DNA from: Polaribacter sargassicola
GTDB lineage: Bacteria > Bacteroidota > Bacteroidia > Flavobacteriales > Flavobacteriaceae
Direction of reading: 5' to 3'
DNA length: 64,000 bases
Assembly: GCF_021991835.1 (NCBI RefSeq)
Contig: NZ_JAHDAU010000002.1
Span: 248,001-312,000 of the forward strand
Shown: positions 17,905 through 26,186 of the stretch, one piece after another
How the letters are laid out: each line of letters opens with the position of its first letter
How positions within the stretch are numbered: the first letter of the stretch is position 1
Position numbers and translations under genes: made by a program
Notes under the pieces: generated by a model
Database searches by the model: none
What the model saw: the letters and a program-made list of their open reading frames with translations, nothing else
What the model was told of the DNA's origin: nothing

Positions 17905-18501
17905 TTGAGTTCTAATTTTCAACCTTTTATTCCTCAAAAAGCAATTCCTTTTATTCAATTTTTAATTGATGAACACTCTTTTGATCTACATATTGTAAAT
18001 CAAAGACAAACAAAACATGGTGATTTTAGAGAGCTACCAAACGGAAAATTTATAATTACAGTTAACAATAACCTTAATAAATATCAATTTTTACTAACAT
18101 TAGTACATGAAATTGCACATCATGTAACGCATCAAAAATTTGGAAGAAAAGTATTGCCGCATGGTAAAGAGTGGAAAATGATTTTTCAACATTTAATGTT
18201 GCCTTTTTTACGTCCGGATATTTATCCTAAAGAAATACTACCTTACCTAGCAAATTATTTAAAAAACCCAAAAGCAAGTACAGATACAGACGTAAAGCTA
18301 TCTTTAGCCTTAAAAGGAAATGCAGCTGAAACAGGAAAAAACTTTGTTTTTCAAATTCCTTTAAATAGTTTTTTCGAATTTAAAAATGTTATTTACAAAA
18401 GAGGAAACAAACGTAGAACAAGAATTGAATGCATGAATATGAGTAATAAAAAAATTTACCTTTTTAACCAAAATACAGAAGTTAAGCTTTATAATCCGTA
18501 A
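17905..18501 (+). CDS. SprT-like zinc metalloprotease-fold protein (TTG start)
   Basis: A 198-aa protein with the HExxH zinc motif in TLVHEIAHHVTH (His68, Glu69, His72). SprT/Spartan-like domains in eukaryotes cleave DNA-protein crosslinks; the bacterial role is unproven. The start is TTG at 17905: the upstream SDR stop codon (17890) is in the same frame, so no upstream start is possible, and the protein has no early internal Met. An A-rich stretch, AAAAAAGAAACAAA, precedes the start. It ends at a bidirectional terminator shared with the DUF389 gene. Confidence 0.8.
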   Translation: MSSNFQPFIPQKAIPFIQFLIDEHSFDLHIVNQRQTKHGDFRELPNGKFIITVNNNLNKYQFLLTLVHEIAHHVTHQKFGRKVLPHGKEWKMIFQHLMLPFLRPDIYPKEILPYLANYLKNPKASTDTDVKLSLALKGNAAETGKNFVFQIPLNSFFEFKNVIYKRGNKRRTRIECMNMSNKKIYLFNQNTEVKLYNP

Positions 18502-18506
18502 AAAAC

Positions 18507-18549
18507 TTAATCAAAAAAAGCATCCTTTTTAGGATGCTTTTTTGATTAA
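18507..18549. terminator. Bidirectional terminator between sprT-like and DUF389 genes
   Basis: TTAATC-A7-GCATCC (18507-18525) pairs with GGATGC-T6-GATTAA (18532-18549) around TTTTTA, with one bulged A. The DUF389 stop codon sits inside the right arm, so the convergent genes share it. Confidence 0.8.
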
Positions 18550-20024
18550 TTTCTTTTGATAAACAACGTATCTAATTCTAGCTCTTTTTGCAACCAACTT
18601 CTTAACTCTTTTTCTTTAAATTCAACAAGATCTTTAGATAAACCTACACTCCATTTAACCATTGCAGTTGGTATGGTATCTATTTTTGTAAAATCTTTAG
18701 AATACAATGCATTAGCAAACCCAATTTCTTCTATATCATTGTATCTAATTTTAGCATCTTTTGCTATTCTACTAAATGCAATTGCTTTACTGTTTTTATT
18801 ATGTGCATCCTCTTCTATCCTTGCGTTTAAAATTGCAATAGTGCTTTCTAAATCTGCAATTTGTTTCTGTAACTCTTCAATATTTTTTTTACTCTCTTGC
18901 AACTCTTCTCTTTTCTCTTTATATGCAGTTGTAATCAACTCAAAACTTTTAGTATCACTACCTTTTATTTTAATTTTAAAGTCTTTAATTTTAGCATATT
19001 CTACATCTTTTAATTGATTGATAAGTAGATTTTTTTCTCCATCAGTTACTTCATTAAAAAAACTTAATCTAATTTCCTTGCCGTCTATATCTAAATCTGG
19101 GTCTCCAAGAATTTGAAAATTAGAAATAGATTCTACTTCATTTTTAATAAACGTATTAAATTGTCTTTCTATTTGACTTTCTTCAAAAACCCTTAAGAAA
19201 GTAATAATTGCAGGAATCATAACTGCAACTCCTATTACAGATGCAATTGTAGCATAACGTTTTCTTTTAGCGGCATTAGCATATTTATGCATTGGAAAAC
19301 GCAATAATTTTAAAACTAAAAATGTTGCTAAAGCAATAAAAATTGTATTAATTGTAAATAAATAAAGCGCACCAAAGAAATATGGCCAATTTCCTTTAGC
19401 CAACCCATAACCAGCTGTACATAATGGCGGCATTAATGCCGTAGCAATTGCAACACCAAAAATTACAGAAGCCACAGTTCCTTTTTTAGTTCTCGCAACC
19501 ATTAAAGCCAAACCACCAAAAAAAGCTATTAAAACATCTCTAATATCTGGACTAACTCTACCTAATAATTCTGAATTATCTTCACTTAGCGGAAAAATAT
19601 AAAAGAATAAAAATGATGCCAATAAGCTTAAGCCTATCATAACACCTAAGTTTATTAGAGACTTTTTAAAAGTATTAATATCATTTAAAGCAAAAGACAT
19701 ACCAATACCTAAAATAGGCCCCATTAAAGGAGATATTAACATGGCTCCGATAACAACTGCTGTAGAGTCTGCGTTTAAGCCTATAGAAGCCACAAATACT
19801 GCAAAAATAAGAATCCATGCTGTAGCTCCTTTAAAAGGTATATCTGCCTTTATAGCATTCATTGTAGCTTCATGATCTGTATCATCTCTAAAGTCTAAAA
19901 GTTCTTTTAAATATTTTTTTATACTAGAAAATAAGCCTTTTGCTTCATTTCTAATATTCTCTTTAGATTTATCTACAACTACATTTTCTTTATTTACATT
20001 ATTTTCTTCCATAAAAAAAAGCAT
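18546..20024 (-). CDS. DUF389 family membrane protein
   Basis: A 492-aa protein. After a charged N-terminal ~60 residues come the DUF389 helices: GATAWILIFAVFVASIGLNA, VVIGAMLISPLMGPILGIGM and VARTKKGTVASVIFGVAIAT with ALMPPLCTAGYG. The C-terminal half is soluble, with an Arg/Glu/Lys-rich coiled coil near residues 365-410 (ESKKNIEELQKQIADLES). The biochemical function of the family is unknown. The ATG at 20024 is used because A-rich sequence precedes it; Met5 (20012) is an alternative. It is transcribed away from tRNA-Lys. Confidence 0.85.
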   Translation of the reverse strand: MLFFMEENNVNKENVVVDKSKENIRNEAKGLFSSIKKYLKELLDFRDDTDHEATMNAIKADIPFKGATAWILIFAVFVASIGLNADSTAVVIGAMLISPLMGPILGIGMSFALNDINTFKKSLINLGVMIGLSLLASFLFFYIFPLSEDNSELLGRVSPDIRDVLIAFFGGLALMVARTKKGTVASVIFGVAIATALMPPLCTAGYGLAKGNWPYFFGALYLFTINTIFIALATFLVLKLLRFPMHKYANAAKRKRYATIASVIGVAVMIPAIITFLRVFEESQIERQFNTFIKNEVESISNFQILGDPDLDIDGKEIRLSFFNEVTDGEKNLLINQLKDVEYAKIKDFKIKIKGSDTKSFELITTAYKEKREELQESKKNIEELQKQIADLESTIAILNARIEEDAHNKNSKAIAFSRIAKDAKIRYNDIEEIGFANALYSKDFTKIDTIPTAMVKWSVGLSKDLVEFKEKELRSWLQKELELDTLFIKRN

Positions 20025-20092
20025 TAAATTATTTGAGGAAGATACAAAATTTTAAAATTGACAATCTTATCTTGTTAAAATATTTCTTCCAT

Positions 20093-20123
20093 AAAAAAAG
20101 CTTCACAAAAATGTGAAGCTTTT
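20093..20123 (-). terminator. Terminator of tRNA-Lys
   Basis: AAAAGCTTCAC (20096-20106) pairs with GTGAAGCTTTT (20113-20123); the minus strand continues into seven T residues. Confidence 0.8.
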
Positions 20124-20132
20124 AATTTAAAG

Positions 20133-20205
20133 TGACCGGGCTGGGGCTCGAACCCAGGACCCTCTCCTTAAAAGGGAGATGCTCTACCAACTGAGCTACC
20201 AGGTC
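20133..20205 (-). tRNA. tRNA-Lys (anticodon TTT)
   Basis: A 73-nt cloverleaf on the minus strand: acceptor GACCTGG, D arm AGCTCAGTTGGTAGAGC, anticodon stem-loop TCTCC-CTTTTAA-GGAGA, five-base variable loop, T arm CTGGG-TTCGAGC-CCCAG, acceptor CCCGGTC and discriminator A. CCA is not encoded. Position 5 (T) faces position 68 (C), so the acceptor stem has one mismatch. It has its own exact promoter at 20229-20259 and a terminator. Confidence 0.95.
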
Positions 20206-20228
20206 ATTCCTTTTCGTCTTAGCGGCTG

Positions 20229-20259
20229 CAAAGATATTCTTTTATTTCGTTTAACCAAA
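20229..20259 (-). promoter_or_regulatory. Promoter of tRNA-Lys
   Basis: TTTG (20256-20259), 19 nt, TATCTTTG (20229-20236): both Bacteroidetes boxes are exact. The start site would be near 20225, 20 nt before the mature tRNA end. Confidence 0.7.
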
Positions 20260-20267
20260 CTTTTTTT

Positions 20268-21035
20268 CTATTTTTTTTCATTTAAATATGCTTCTCTAAC
20301 TTTTTTAAATAAGTTAGAAGAATACACAAAATCTACAACTGTTTCATTATCAGTTTTAAAAATATCTTCACTATTGCCTTCCCATGCTTTTTTGCCATCT
20401 TTTAAAAAAATAATTTTTTCTCCAATTTCCATTACAGAATTCATGTCGTGAGTATTAATTACAGTTGTAATTTTATATTCATCTGTAATTTCATTAATCA
20501 AATTATCTATCACAATTGCTGTTTGAGGATCTAACCCAGAGTTAGGCTCATCACAAAATAAATATTTTGGATTCATTACAATGGCTCTTGCAATGGCAAC
20601 TCTTTTTTGCATTCCTCCAGATAGTTCTGCAGGTAATTTTTTATTAGAATTTTCTAAGTTTACTCTTTTTAAAACAAAATTTACTCGATCTAACATTTCT
20701 GCATGAGATTTTTTTGTAAACATTTTAAGAGGAAACATTACATTTTCTTCTACTGTCTGAGAATCGAATAAAGCACTTCCTTGAAAAACCATACCAATTT
20801 CTTGTCTCCATTGTTGTTTTTCTAGATCCGTAAATTTTGTATTTATTCTTCCATCAAAAGAAATTGTTCCTTCTTCTGGTGTATGTAAACCTATTAAAGA
20901 TTTTAAAAAAACGGTCTTTCCAGAACCACTTTGCCCTATTATTAAATTTGTTTTCCCTGGGTGAAAAGTAGCCGAAATACCTTTTAAAACTTTTACATCT
21001 CCAAATCCTTTTTGTAAGTTATTTACTTCTATCAT
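20268..21035 (-). CDS. mlaF: ABC transporter ATPase, MlaF-like
   Basis: A 255-aa ATPase subunit of a lipid-trafficking ABC system (Mla type, outer-membrane lipid asymmetry). Walker A GQSGSGKTVFLKSL, signature LSGGMQKRVAIARA, Walker B YLFCDEPNSGLD and the switch His in INTHDMNSV are all present. It follows mlaE by 3 nt. The usual MCE-domain partner (MlaD) is not in the window, so the system is completed elsewhere. Confidence 0.9.
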   Translation of the reverse strand: MIEVNNLQKGFGDVKVLKGISATFHPGKTNLIIGQSGSGKTVFLKSLIGLHTPEEGTISFDGRINTKFTDLEKQQWRQEIGMVFQGSALFDSQTVEENVMFPLKMFTKKSHAEMLDRVNFVLKRVNLENSNKKLPAELSGGMQKRVAIARAIVMNPKYLFCDEPNSGLDPQTAIVIDNLINEITDEYKITTVINTHDMNSVMEIGEKIIFLKDGKKAWEGNSEDIFKTDNETVVDFVYSSNLFKKVREAYLNEKK

Positions 21036-21038
21036 ATT

Positions 21039-21779
21039 TTAGGTTAAAAGCATTTGAGTTAAAAAATAATTTGCTATTACAATTAAAATAGTTGTCCAAA
21101 CTACAGATTGTGTACTTGCTCTACCCACTGCAATAGAACCTCCTTTTACATAATAACCATGATAAGATGGTACAGTAGCTATTAAAAATGCAAATATTAA
21201 AGTTTTAATTATTGCATATGTTAATAAAAATGGATTAAAATCTAACTGAACTCCTTCTATATAACTAGTGCCAGAAAAAAGACCTGATAAAACTCCTGAA
21301 ACCCATCCACCAAAAATACCTAAAAAGATACCTAGTGATACTAGAAAAGGATAGAAAACAACAGTTGCAATTATTTTAGGTAATACTAAATAATTTAAAG
21401 AATTTATTCCCATTACTTCTAAAGCATCTATTTGTTCTGTAACACGCATTGTACCAATACTAGATGTAATATAAGACCCCACTTTACCTGCTAAAATTAT
21501 AGAACAAAAGGTAGGTGCAAATTCTAATATTATAGATCGTTTTGCTGCAAAACCTATTAAAGATTCTGGTATAAAAGGATTATCTAAATTTAATGCCGTT
21601 TGAAGCGCAATTACACCACCAATAAAAAAGGAAATAAACATAATAATTCCCATAGATTTTATACCTAAATCTTCTATTTCTTTAAAAATGGCTTGATAAA
21701 ATACTTTTAATCTTTGAGGCTTCTTAAAAATTTGCCTTAACATCATAAAGTATTTACCAATATGTTCAACGTAATTCAT
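21039..21779 (-). CDS. mlaE: ABC transporter permease, MlaE-like
   Basis: A 246-aa inner-membrane permease of the MlaE family with about five or six helices: FISFFIGGVIALQTALNL, APTFCSIILAGKVGSYI, the conserved TSSIGTMRVTEQIDALEVMG and FPFLVSLGIFLGIFGGW-like helix. EQIDALEVMG is the coupling motif that contacts the ATPase. It is the first gene of a two-gene operon with mlaF. It is divergent from the PafA-like gene. Confidence 0.92.
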   Translation of the reverse strand: MNYVEHIGKYFMMLRQIFKKPQRLKVFYQAIFKEIEDLGIKSMGIIMFISFFIGGVIALQTALNLDNPFIPESLIGFAAKRSIILEFAPTFCSIILAGKVGSYITSSIGTMRVTEQIDALEVMGINSLNYLVLPKIIATVVFYPFLVSLGIFLGIFGGWVSGVLSGLFSGTSYIEGVQLDFNPFLLTYAIIKTLIFAFLIATVPSYHGYYVKGGSIAVGRASTQSVVWTTILIVIANYFLTQMLLT

Positions 21780-21857
21780 TCAAATATAAATTTGTGCTAA
21801 AGTATTAAATAATCATTAATACGATGTTAATATGCGTTAATCAAAATATAAAATTAT

Positions 21858-21865
21858 TACTTTTG
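21858..21865 (+). promoter_or_regulatory. Candidate -7 box for the PafA-like gene
   Basis: TACTTTTG lies 23 nt upstream of the ATG. The -33 region lacks a good TTTG. Confidence 0.35.
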
Positions 21866-21888
21866 ACTAATCTTATAATTAATTTAAC

Positions 21889-23541
21889 ATGAAAATTAAA
21901 ATAGCCATTGGCTTTATTGCTTCGCTTCTTTTTTTAAGTTGTAATACTGTAGCAGAAAAACAACAATCTAAAGTAACAAAAAAATCCAAATTAGTAATTG
22001 GTATTGTTGTAGACCAAATGAGGTACGATTACTTAACAAGGTATGCAGATAGATTTGGTAAAGATGGTTTTAATAGAATATTAAACAACGGTTTTTCTTT
22101 AGAAAACGCACATTACAATTATATACCTACCTATACAGCTGTTGGTCATACAACTGTTTATACAGGTACAACACCTAGCGAACACGGTATTATTTCTAAC
22201 AATTGGTATGATAAAGTTTTAAAAGAATCTATTTACTGTGTAGACGATGCTACTTATAAAACCGTTGGAAATAATAGTGAAAATGGTCAAAAATCTCCTA
22301 AAAGACTTTATGCTACTACAATTACAGATCAATTGCATTTAGCACAAAATATGCATGGTAAAACAATTGGTATTTCAATTAAAGACCGTTCTGCAATATT
22401 ACCTGCGGGTCATTCTGCAAACGGAGCATATTGGTATGATGGTGGTAATTTTAATAATTGGATTACTAGTACTTTTTATATGGATGATTTACCAAAATGG
22501 GTTAAAGATTTTAATGCAAATAATAAAGCTGATGAATATTTAAACCAACCTTGGGAAACTTTATATGATATTAAAACATACACAAGTAGTAGAGTTGATG
22601 ATAATATATTTGAAGGTAAATTTAAAGGAGAAGCAACACCTACTTTACCAAAAGATTTAAAGTCTTTAAGAACAAAAAACGGAAACTTTAGTTTGATAAA
22701 AACAGTACCTGCAGGTAATACTTTAACTGTAGATTTTGCTAAAGCAGCTGTTATTGGAGAAAATTTAGGAAAAAGTGAATATACAGACTTTTTAGCACTT
22801 AGTTTTTCTACTACAGATTATGTTGGACATAAATACGGAGTAGCTGCAGTAGAAACAGAAGATACTTATTTACGTTTAGATAAAGATTTAGAAAGCTTTT
22901 TTCAGTTTTTAGACAAAGAAGTTGGTAAAGACAACTATACTTTATTTTTAACAGCAGATCATGCGGCTGTGCACGTACCAGCTTATTTACAGTCTTTAAA
23001 AATACCTGCTCATTATTTAGATACTAAGAAGTTTCAAGAATTTGTTCTAAATATCACAAAAAAATATTTTAACTCTGTAGAGTTGATAGAAAACATTTCT
23101 AATTATCAAATATTTTTAAACAAAGAAAAAATAGAATCTTTAAACTTAGAGGTTAATACTGTTGCTCAGAAACTAGCTGATGAAGTGGTAAATTTTGATA
23201 AAATATACAAAGCTGTTACTGCAAGAACATTGCAAACAACTAACTTTACTTCTGGTATTATGAACTATTTACAAAACGGATATAATCAAAAGTTTTCTGG
23301 TGATGTTTTAATGATTCCTAACCCTGCAACTTTAATTAGCGGAAGAACTGGTACAAGCCACGGATCTGGTTATTCTTATGATACTCATGTACCAATGATT
23401 TTTTATGGAAACGGAATTAATAAAGGTACATCTGCTAAAAGATATAATGTAACAGATATAGCACCAACAATTGCTAACTTATTAAAAATAGAAGCTCCAA
23501 ACGCAACAAACGGAATTGTGATTGAAGAAGTTCTTAAATAA
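21889..23541 (+). CDS. PafA-type alkaline phosphatase lipoprotein
   Basis: A 550-aa phosphomonoesterase of the alkaline-phosphatase superfamily with a lipoprotein signal (MKIKIAIGFIASLLFLSC). Metal and catalytic residues of the Flavobacteriia PafA type are recognisable: Asp42 (IVVDQMRYD), nucleophile Thr83 (PTYTAVGHT), Asn104 (ISNNWYD), Lys165/Arg167 (SIKDRSAI), DYVGHKYG, TADHAAVH, and the terminal His in GTSHGSGYSYDTHVP. The Lys/Arg/Asn set marks PafA, which is not inhibited by phosphate, rather than E. coli PhoA. It should act on organic phosphate outside the inner membrane. No Pho-box-like element was recognised upstream. Confidence 0.88.
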   Translation: MKIKIAIGFIASLLFLSCNTVAEKQQSKVTKKSKLVIGIVVDQMRYDYLTRYADRFGKDGFNRILNNGFSLENAHYNYIPTYTAVGHTTVYTGTTPSEHGIISNNWYDKVLKESIYCVDDATYKTVGNNSENGQKSPKRLYATTITDQLHLAQNMHGKTIGISIKDRSAILPAGHSANGAYWYDGGNFNNWITSTFYMDDLPKWVKDFNANNKADEYLNQPWETLYDIKTYTSSRVDDNIFEGKFKGEATPTLPKDLKSLRTKNGNFSLIKTVPAGNTLTVDFAKAAVIGENLGKSEYTDFLALSFSTTDYVGHKYGVAAVETEDTYLRLDKDLESFFQFLDKEVGKDNYTLFLTADHAAVHVPAYLQSLKIPAHYLDTKKFQEFVLNITKKYFNSVELIENISNYQIFLNKEKIESLNLEVNTVAQKLADEVVNFDKIYKAVTARTLQTTNFTSGIMNYLQNGYNQKFSGDVLMIPNPATLISGRTGTSHGSGYSYDTHVPMIFYGNGINKGTSAKRYNVTDIAPTIANLLKIEAPNATNGIVIEEVLK

Positions 23542-23560
23542 TATAGTAAAACAATAAATT

Positions 23561-23607
23561 AAAAACACCATCAAACTCTAAATATAGAGCCTTGTTGGTG
23601 TTTTTTT
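23561..23607. terminator. Bidirectional terminator between the phosphatase and prsW genes
   Basis: AAAAACACCA (23561-23570) pairs with TGGTGTTTTT (from 23596), with inner CAA/TTG and CTCTA/TAGAG pairs. It overlaps the prsW stop codon and has T runs on both strands. Confidence 0.7.
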
Positions 23608-24245
23608 ATGGCTTTTTTTGATAAAAAAACGCCTATTATCAAAGAGATAAAAGCACCTATAGAAATACCTGGAATAAAGTTAATGAATAAGAAAAAATCA
23701 TACGCTCCATGAAATAACGTTGCAAAAAATAATCCTGTTAAATTTAAAACAACTCTATTTTTAGAAAACTTAGCTTTACCCATAAAATAACCCATCAGAA
23801 TAGCAAAAACAGCATGTGCAGGTACAGCTGTAAAAGCTCTTAAAACACCCGTAGAAACACCATATTGATAAACATACAATACGTTTTCTAAGGTAGCAAA
23901 TCCCATAGAAACCATTACTGCATAAACAATTCCATCAAAAGGCTCATTAAATTCTTTATTTCTTTGCGAGTAATATCTTACAATTATATACTTAGAAAAT
24001 TCTTCTACTAAAGCAACAACAATAAAAGCTTTTAAAAATTGCTGATAAATACTTGTTTGTATTGTTAAAGGTATAATTTTACCTATTAAACCACCTAAAA
24101 CGGTTGTCATTAATATACTTAAAGTTAGGCCTAGAAGAAAGTTTTTTAATAAAAAAGAAATGGGTTCTTTTTCAAATTTATCTTTAAAATAAATATAAAG
24201 TATAATTATAGTTGCAGGTGCAATTGCTAAAAGCAATAAATTCAT
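23571..24245 (-). CDS. PrsW-family intramembrane metalloprotease
   Basis: A 224-aa membrane protein with about seven helices. The family's conserved polar residues are present: Glu81-Glu82 and Lys85 in VEEFSKYIIV, His144 in VPAHAVFAILMG, and His179 with Asp183 in LFHGAYDFF. In Bacillus PrsW cuts an anti-sigma factor; the target here is unknown. It starts 3 nt after the CtlX-like gene, so it is the third gene of an operon with two guanidino hydrolases, an unexplained pairing. Confidence 0.85.
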   Translation of the reverse strand: MNLLLLAIAPATIIILYIYFKDKFEKEPISFLLKNFLLGLTLSILMTTVLGGLIGKIIPLTIQTSIYQQFLKAFIVVALVEEFSKYIIVRYYSQRNKEFNEPFDGIVYAVMVSMGFATLENVLYVYQYGVSTGVLRAFTAVPAHAVFAILMGYFMGKAKFSKNRVVLNLTGLFFATLFHGAYDFFLFINFIPGISIGAFISLIIGVFLSKKAIKKHQQGSIFRV

Positions 24246-24248
24246 TTC

Positions 24249-25184
24249 TTATTTTTTTGGTAAAAAAACTTCTGCCATCATACAACGTGCACTTCCTCCA
24301 CCACAAAACTCTATAGTATCTAACGGACTAGAAATAATTTTACAGTAATTATTAATTTGTGATCTTTGAATTTGAGACAAACTTTTATTAGCAGCCTCAC
24401 TCATAATTAAAAAACGTTCGTTACTTGCACCTTTAACTTGCAACATATTTCCCGCAAAATTATTTACTTGATCTTCTGTTATATCAATTACTTTTTTACC
24501 ATCTTCTTTTAAATGTTTTAAAAGATTTTTACGTTCTTTTTTATCATCAATAGAAGACAAACAAACTATTGCAAATTTTTCTGCAACACACATCATAACA
24601 TTTGTATGATATATTTCTTCCCTTTTATTATTTACTGTTTGATAAGCAGTAAAAATAACGGGAGTATATTCAAAATCTTCACAAAACTCAATAAATAATT
24701 CTTCATCCGCTCTAGGAGAAAGTGCACAATAAGCCTTTTGATTTTGCCTATCTAAAATCATACTTCCTGTTCCTTCTAAAAAGAAATTATCTTCTTCTGC
24801 AGAAGTATAATCAACAACATTTTCTATAACAAATCCTTCTTTTTCTATTTGATTTAAAATGTCTTCTCTTCTTTCTAAACGTCTATTTTCTGCAAAAATA
24901 GGATAAATTACTACTGTTCCATCTTGATGAAAAGAAATCCAATTATTAGGAAAAATTGAATCTGGTGTATCAAATTCATCGGTATCAGAAACAACAATTA
25001 CATGTACACCAACACCTCTTAATTTATCTACAAAAACATCAAATTCATTTTGTGCTTTTTTATTTATTACTGAAGGAATTGTGTCTTTAAAATCTTTCTG
25101 ATAATAATTATTTACAGCTGTTTGTTCGTTCATTCTAAAGTTTATAGGACGAACCATCAAAATAGTATTTGTTATTTGTTGCAT
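24249..25184 (-). CDS. ctlX: CtlX-like citrulline hydrolase (amidinotransferase fold)
   Basis: A 311-aa guanidino-group-modifying enzyme. The start ITNTILMVRPINFRMNEQT, the DSIFPNNWISFH motif, the catalytic-base region EGTGSMILDR and C-terminal FCGGGSARCMMAEVF with the likely nucleophile Cys301 agree with the CtlX (citrulline utilisation hydrolase) group, which releases ornithine from citrulline. Some databases call these arginine-deiminase-related proteins. It starts 15 nt after the DDAH-like gene and ends 3 nt before prsW. The combination suggests a two-step hydrolytic route from arginine or methylarginine to ornithine. Confidence 0.75.
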   Translation of the reverse strand: MQQITNTILMVRPINFRMNEQTAVNNYYQKDFKDTIPSVINKKAQNEFDVFVDKLRGVGVHVIVVSDTDEFDTPDSIFPNNWISFHQDGTVVIYPIFAENRRLERREDILNQIEKEGFVIENVVDYTSAEEDNFFLEGTGSMILDRQNQKAYCALSPRADEELFIEFCEDFEYTPVIFTAYQTVNNKREEIYHTNVMMCVAEKFAIVCLSSIDDKKERKNLLKHLKEDGKKVIDITEDQVNNFAGNMLQVKGASNERFLIMSEAANKSLSQIQRSQINNYCKIISSPLDTIEFCGGGSARCMMAEVFLPKK

Positions 25185-25199
25185 TTGTTTTTTAAAAAA

Positions 25200-26114
25200 T
25201 TAATCTCTATATAATGGTAATGTAGAGCATCTAAGTAAGCCTTCTTGTTTTGCTATTTCTGAGTATGAGACTTCTTCTACGGTAAATCCTTTTTCTTTAA
25301 GCCATTTATTTAAGCGTGTAAAATTTTTCTCAGAAATTATTACATCTTCAGAAATAGAAAAAACATTACTATTCATAGCATACATTTCTTCTTTAGTTAT
25401 TTCAAAAACATTTTCTTTTCCAAAATAATTTAAAAGCCATTCATATTCTCTTTCTATTAAAAAACCATTTTTATGCAGTATCGCCTTGTCTTTACCAATT
25501 GGCTGAAAGCAACAATCTAAATGTAAAGCATTTTCTTTTGCATCTGTATTAGATTTTCTTAACTCAAAAGATTTTACAATTTTATTAGGAAATAACTCTT
25601 GTATAGCTATAACTGCATCTGTATTAGTACGTGCAGTAATATAATCTGCATAATCAGATCCTGAATATGTTCCTATAAAAATATAGTCATTCCAAGGCAT
25701 TACATCACCACCTTCTACATGACATTCTTCTGGTAAAACAACTACTTTTTGAGGATCTATTTGAGAAATTACTTTATCGATTGCTTTGTATTCTTTTTCT
25801 CTATCTGGTAATATATTAGCTTCTATAAAAATATCATCTATTACAAACGCAATATCTCTAGAAAATATTTGATTATAATCTTCTATTATATCTGGTCTAA
25901 AAACTTGTACATCATATTTTTTAAAAACTTTAGCTACAGCTTCCATTTCTGCAACCATACTTTCCTCTTTAGGATAAGTACCAGCTAAAACATGTTCTAT
26001 ACTTTTAGGATCGTAACAATCTTCTACTTTAGGTATACCTCCATTACTAACAGCAGTACCTAAAATAACAGATCTTAACCTTGAGGTTTCGTTTTTAATA
26101 TTTAATTTTAACAT
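25200..26114 (-). CDS. Dimethylarginine dimethylaminohydrolase / arginine deiminase-like enzyme
   Basis: A 304-aa amidinotransferase-fold hydrolase. It has RDIAFVIDD, the acid/His pair around ECHVEGGDVM, HLDCCFQPIG with the catalytic His, and the C-terminal nucleophile loop GLLRCSTLPLYRD with Cys296. These match the DDAH/ADI branch, whose product is citrulline. Substrate (arginine or methylated arginine) cannot be distinguished by eye. It is the first gene of the operon with ctlX and prsW and lies behind the gltA terminator, so it must have its own promoter in the short 26115-26130 region or depend on read-through. Confidence 0.78.
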   Translation of the reverse strand: MLKLNIKNETSRLRSVILGTAVSNGGIPKVEDCYDPKSIEHVLAGTYPKEESMVAEMEAVAKVFKKYDVQVFRPDIIEDYNQIFSRDIAFVIDDIFIEANILPDREKEYKAIDKVISQIDPQKVVVLPEECHVEGGDVMPWNDYIFIGTYSGSDYADYITARTNTDAVIAIQELFPNKIVKSFELRKSNTDAKENALHLDCCFQPIGKDKAILHKNGFLIEREYEWLLNYFGKENVFEITKEEMYAMNSNVFSISEDVIISEKNFTRLNKWLKEKGFTVEEVSYSEIAKQEGLLRCSTLPLYRD

Positions 26115-26127
26115 ATTTAAAAGTAAT

Positions 26128-26158
26128 AAAAAAAAGCTTCATATATATGAAGCTTTTT
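26128..26158 (-). terminator. Terminator of gltA
   Basis: The palindrome AAAAAGCTTCATA / TATGAAGCTTTTT (26131-26158) is followed by a T run on the minus strand. Confidence 0.75.
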
Positions 26159-26186
26159 AATTTTTGATAAAAATAATACTATTATT

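Noticed and set aside
21781..21788. TATATTTG on the minus strand directly before the mlaE start codon
   Set aside because: It ends one base before the ATG, so transcription would begin inside the start codon, and no -33 box is present. Probably a chance match in AT-rich sequence.
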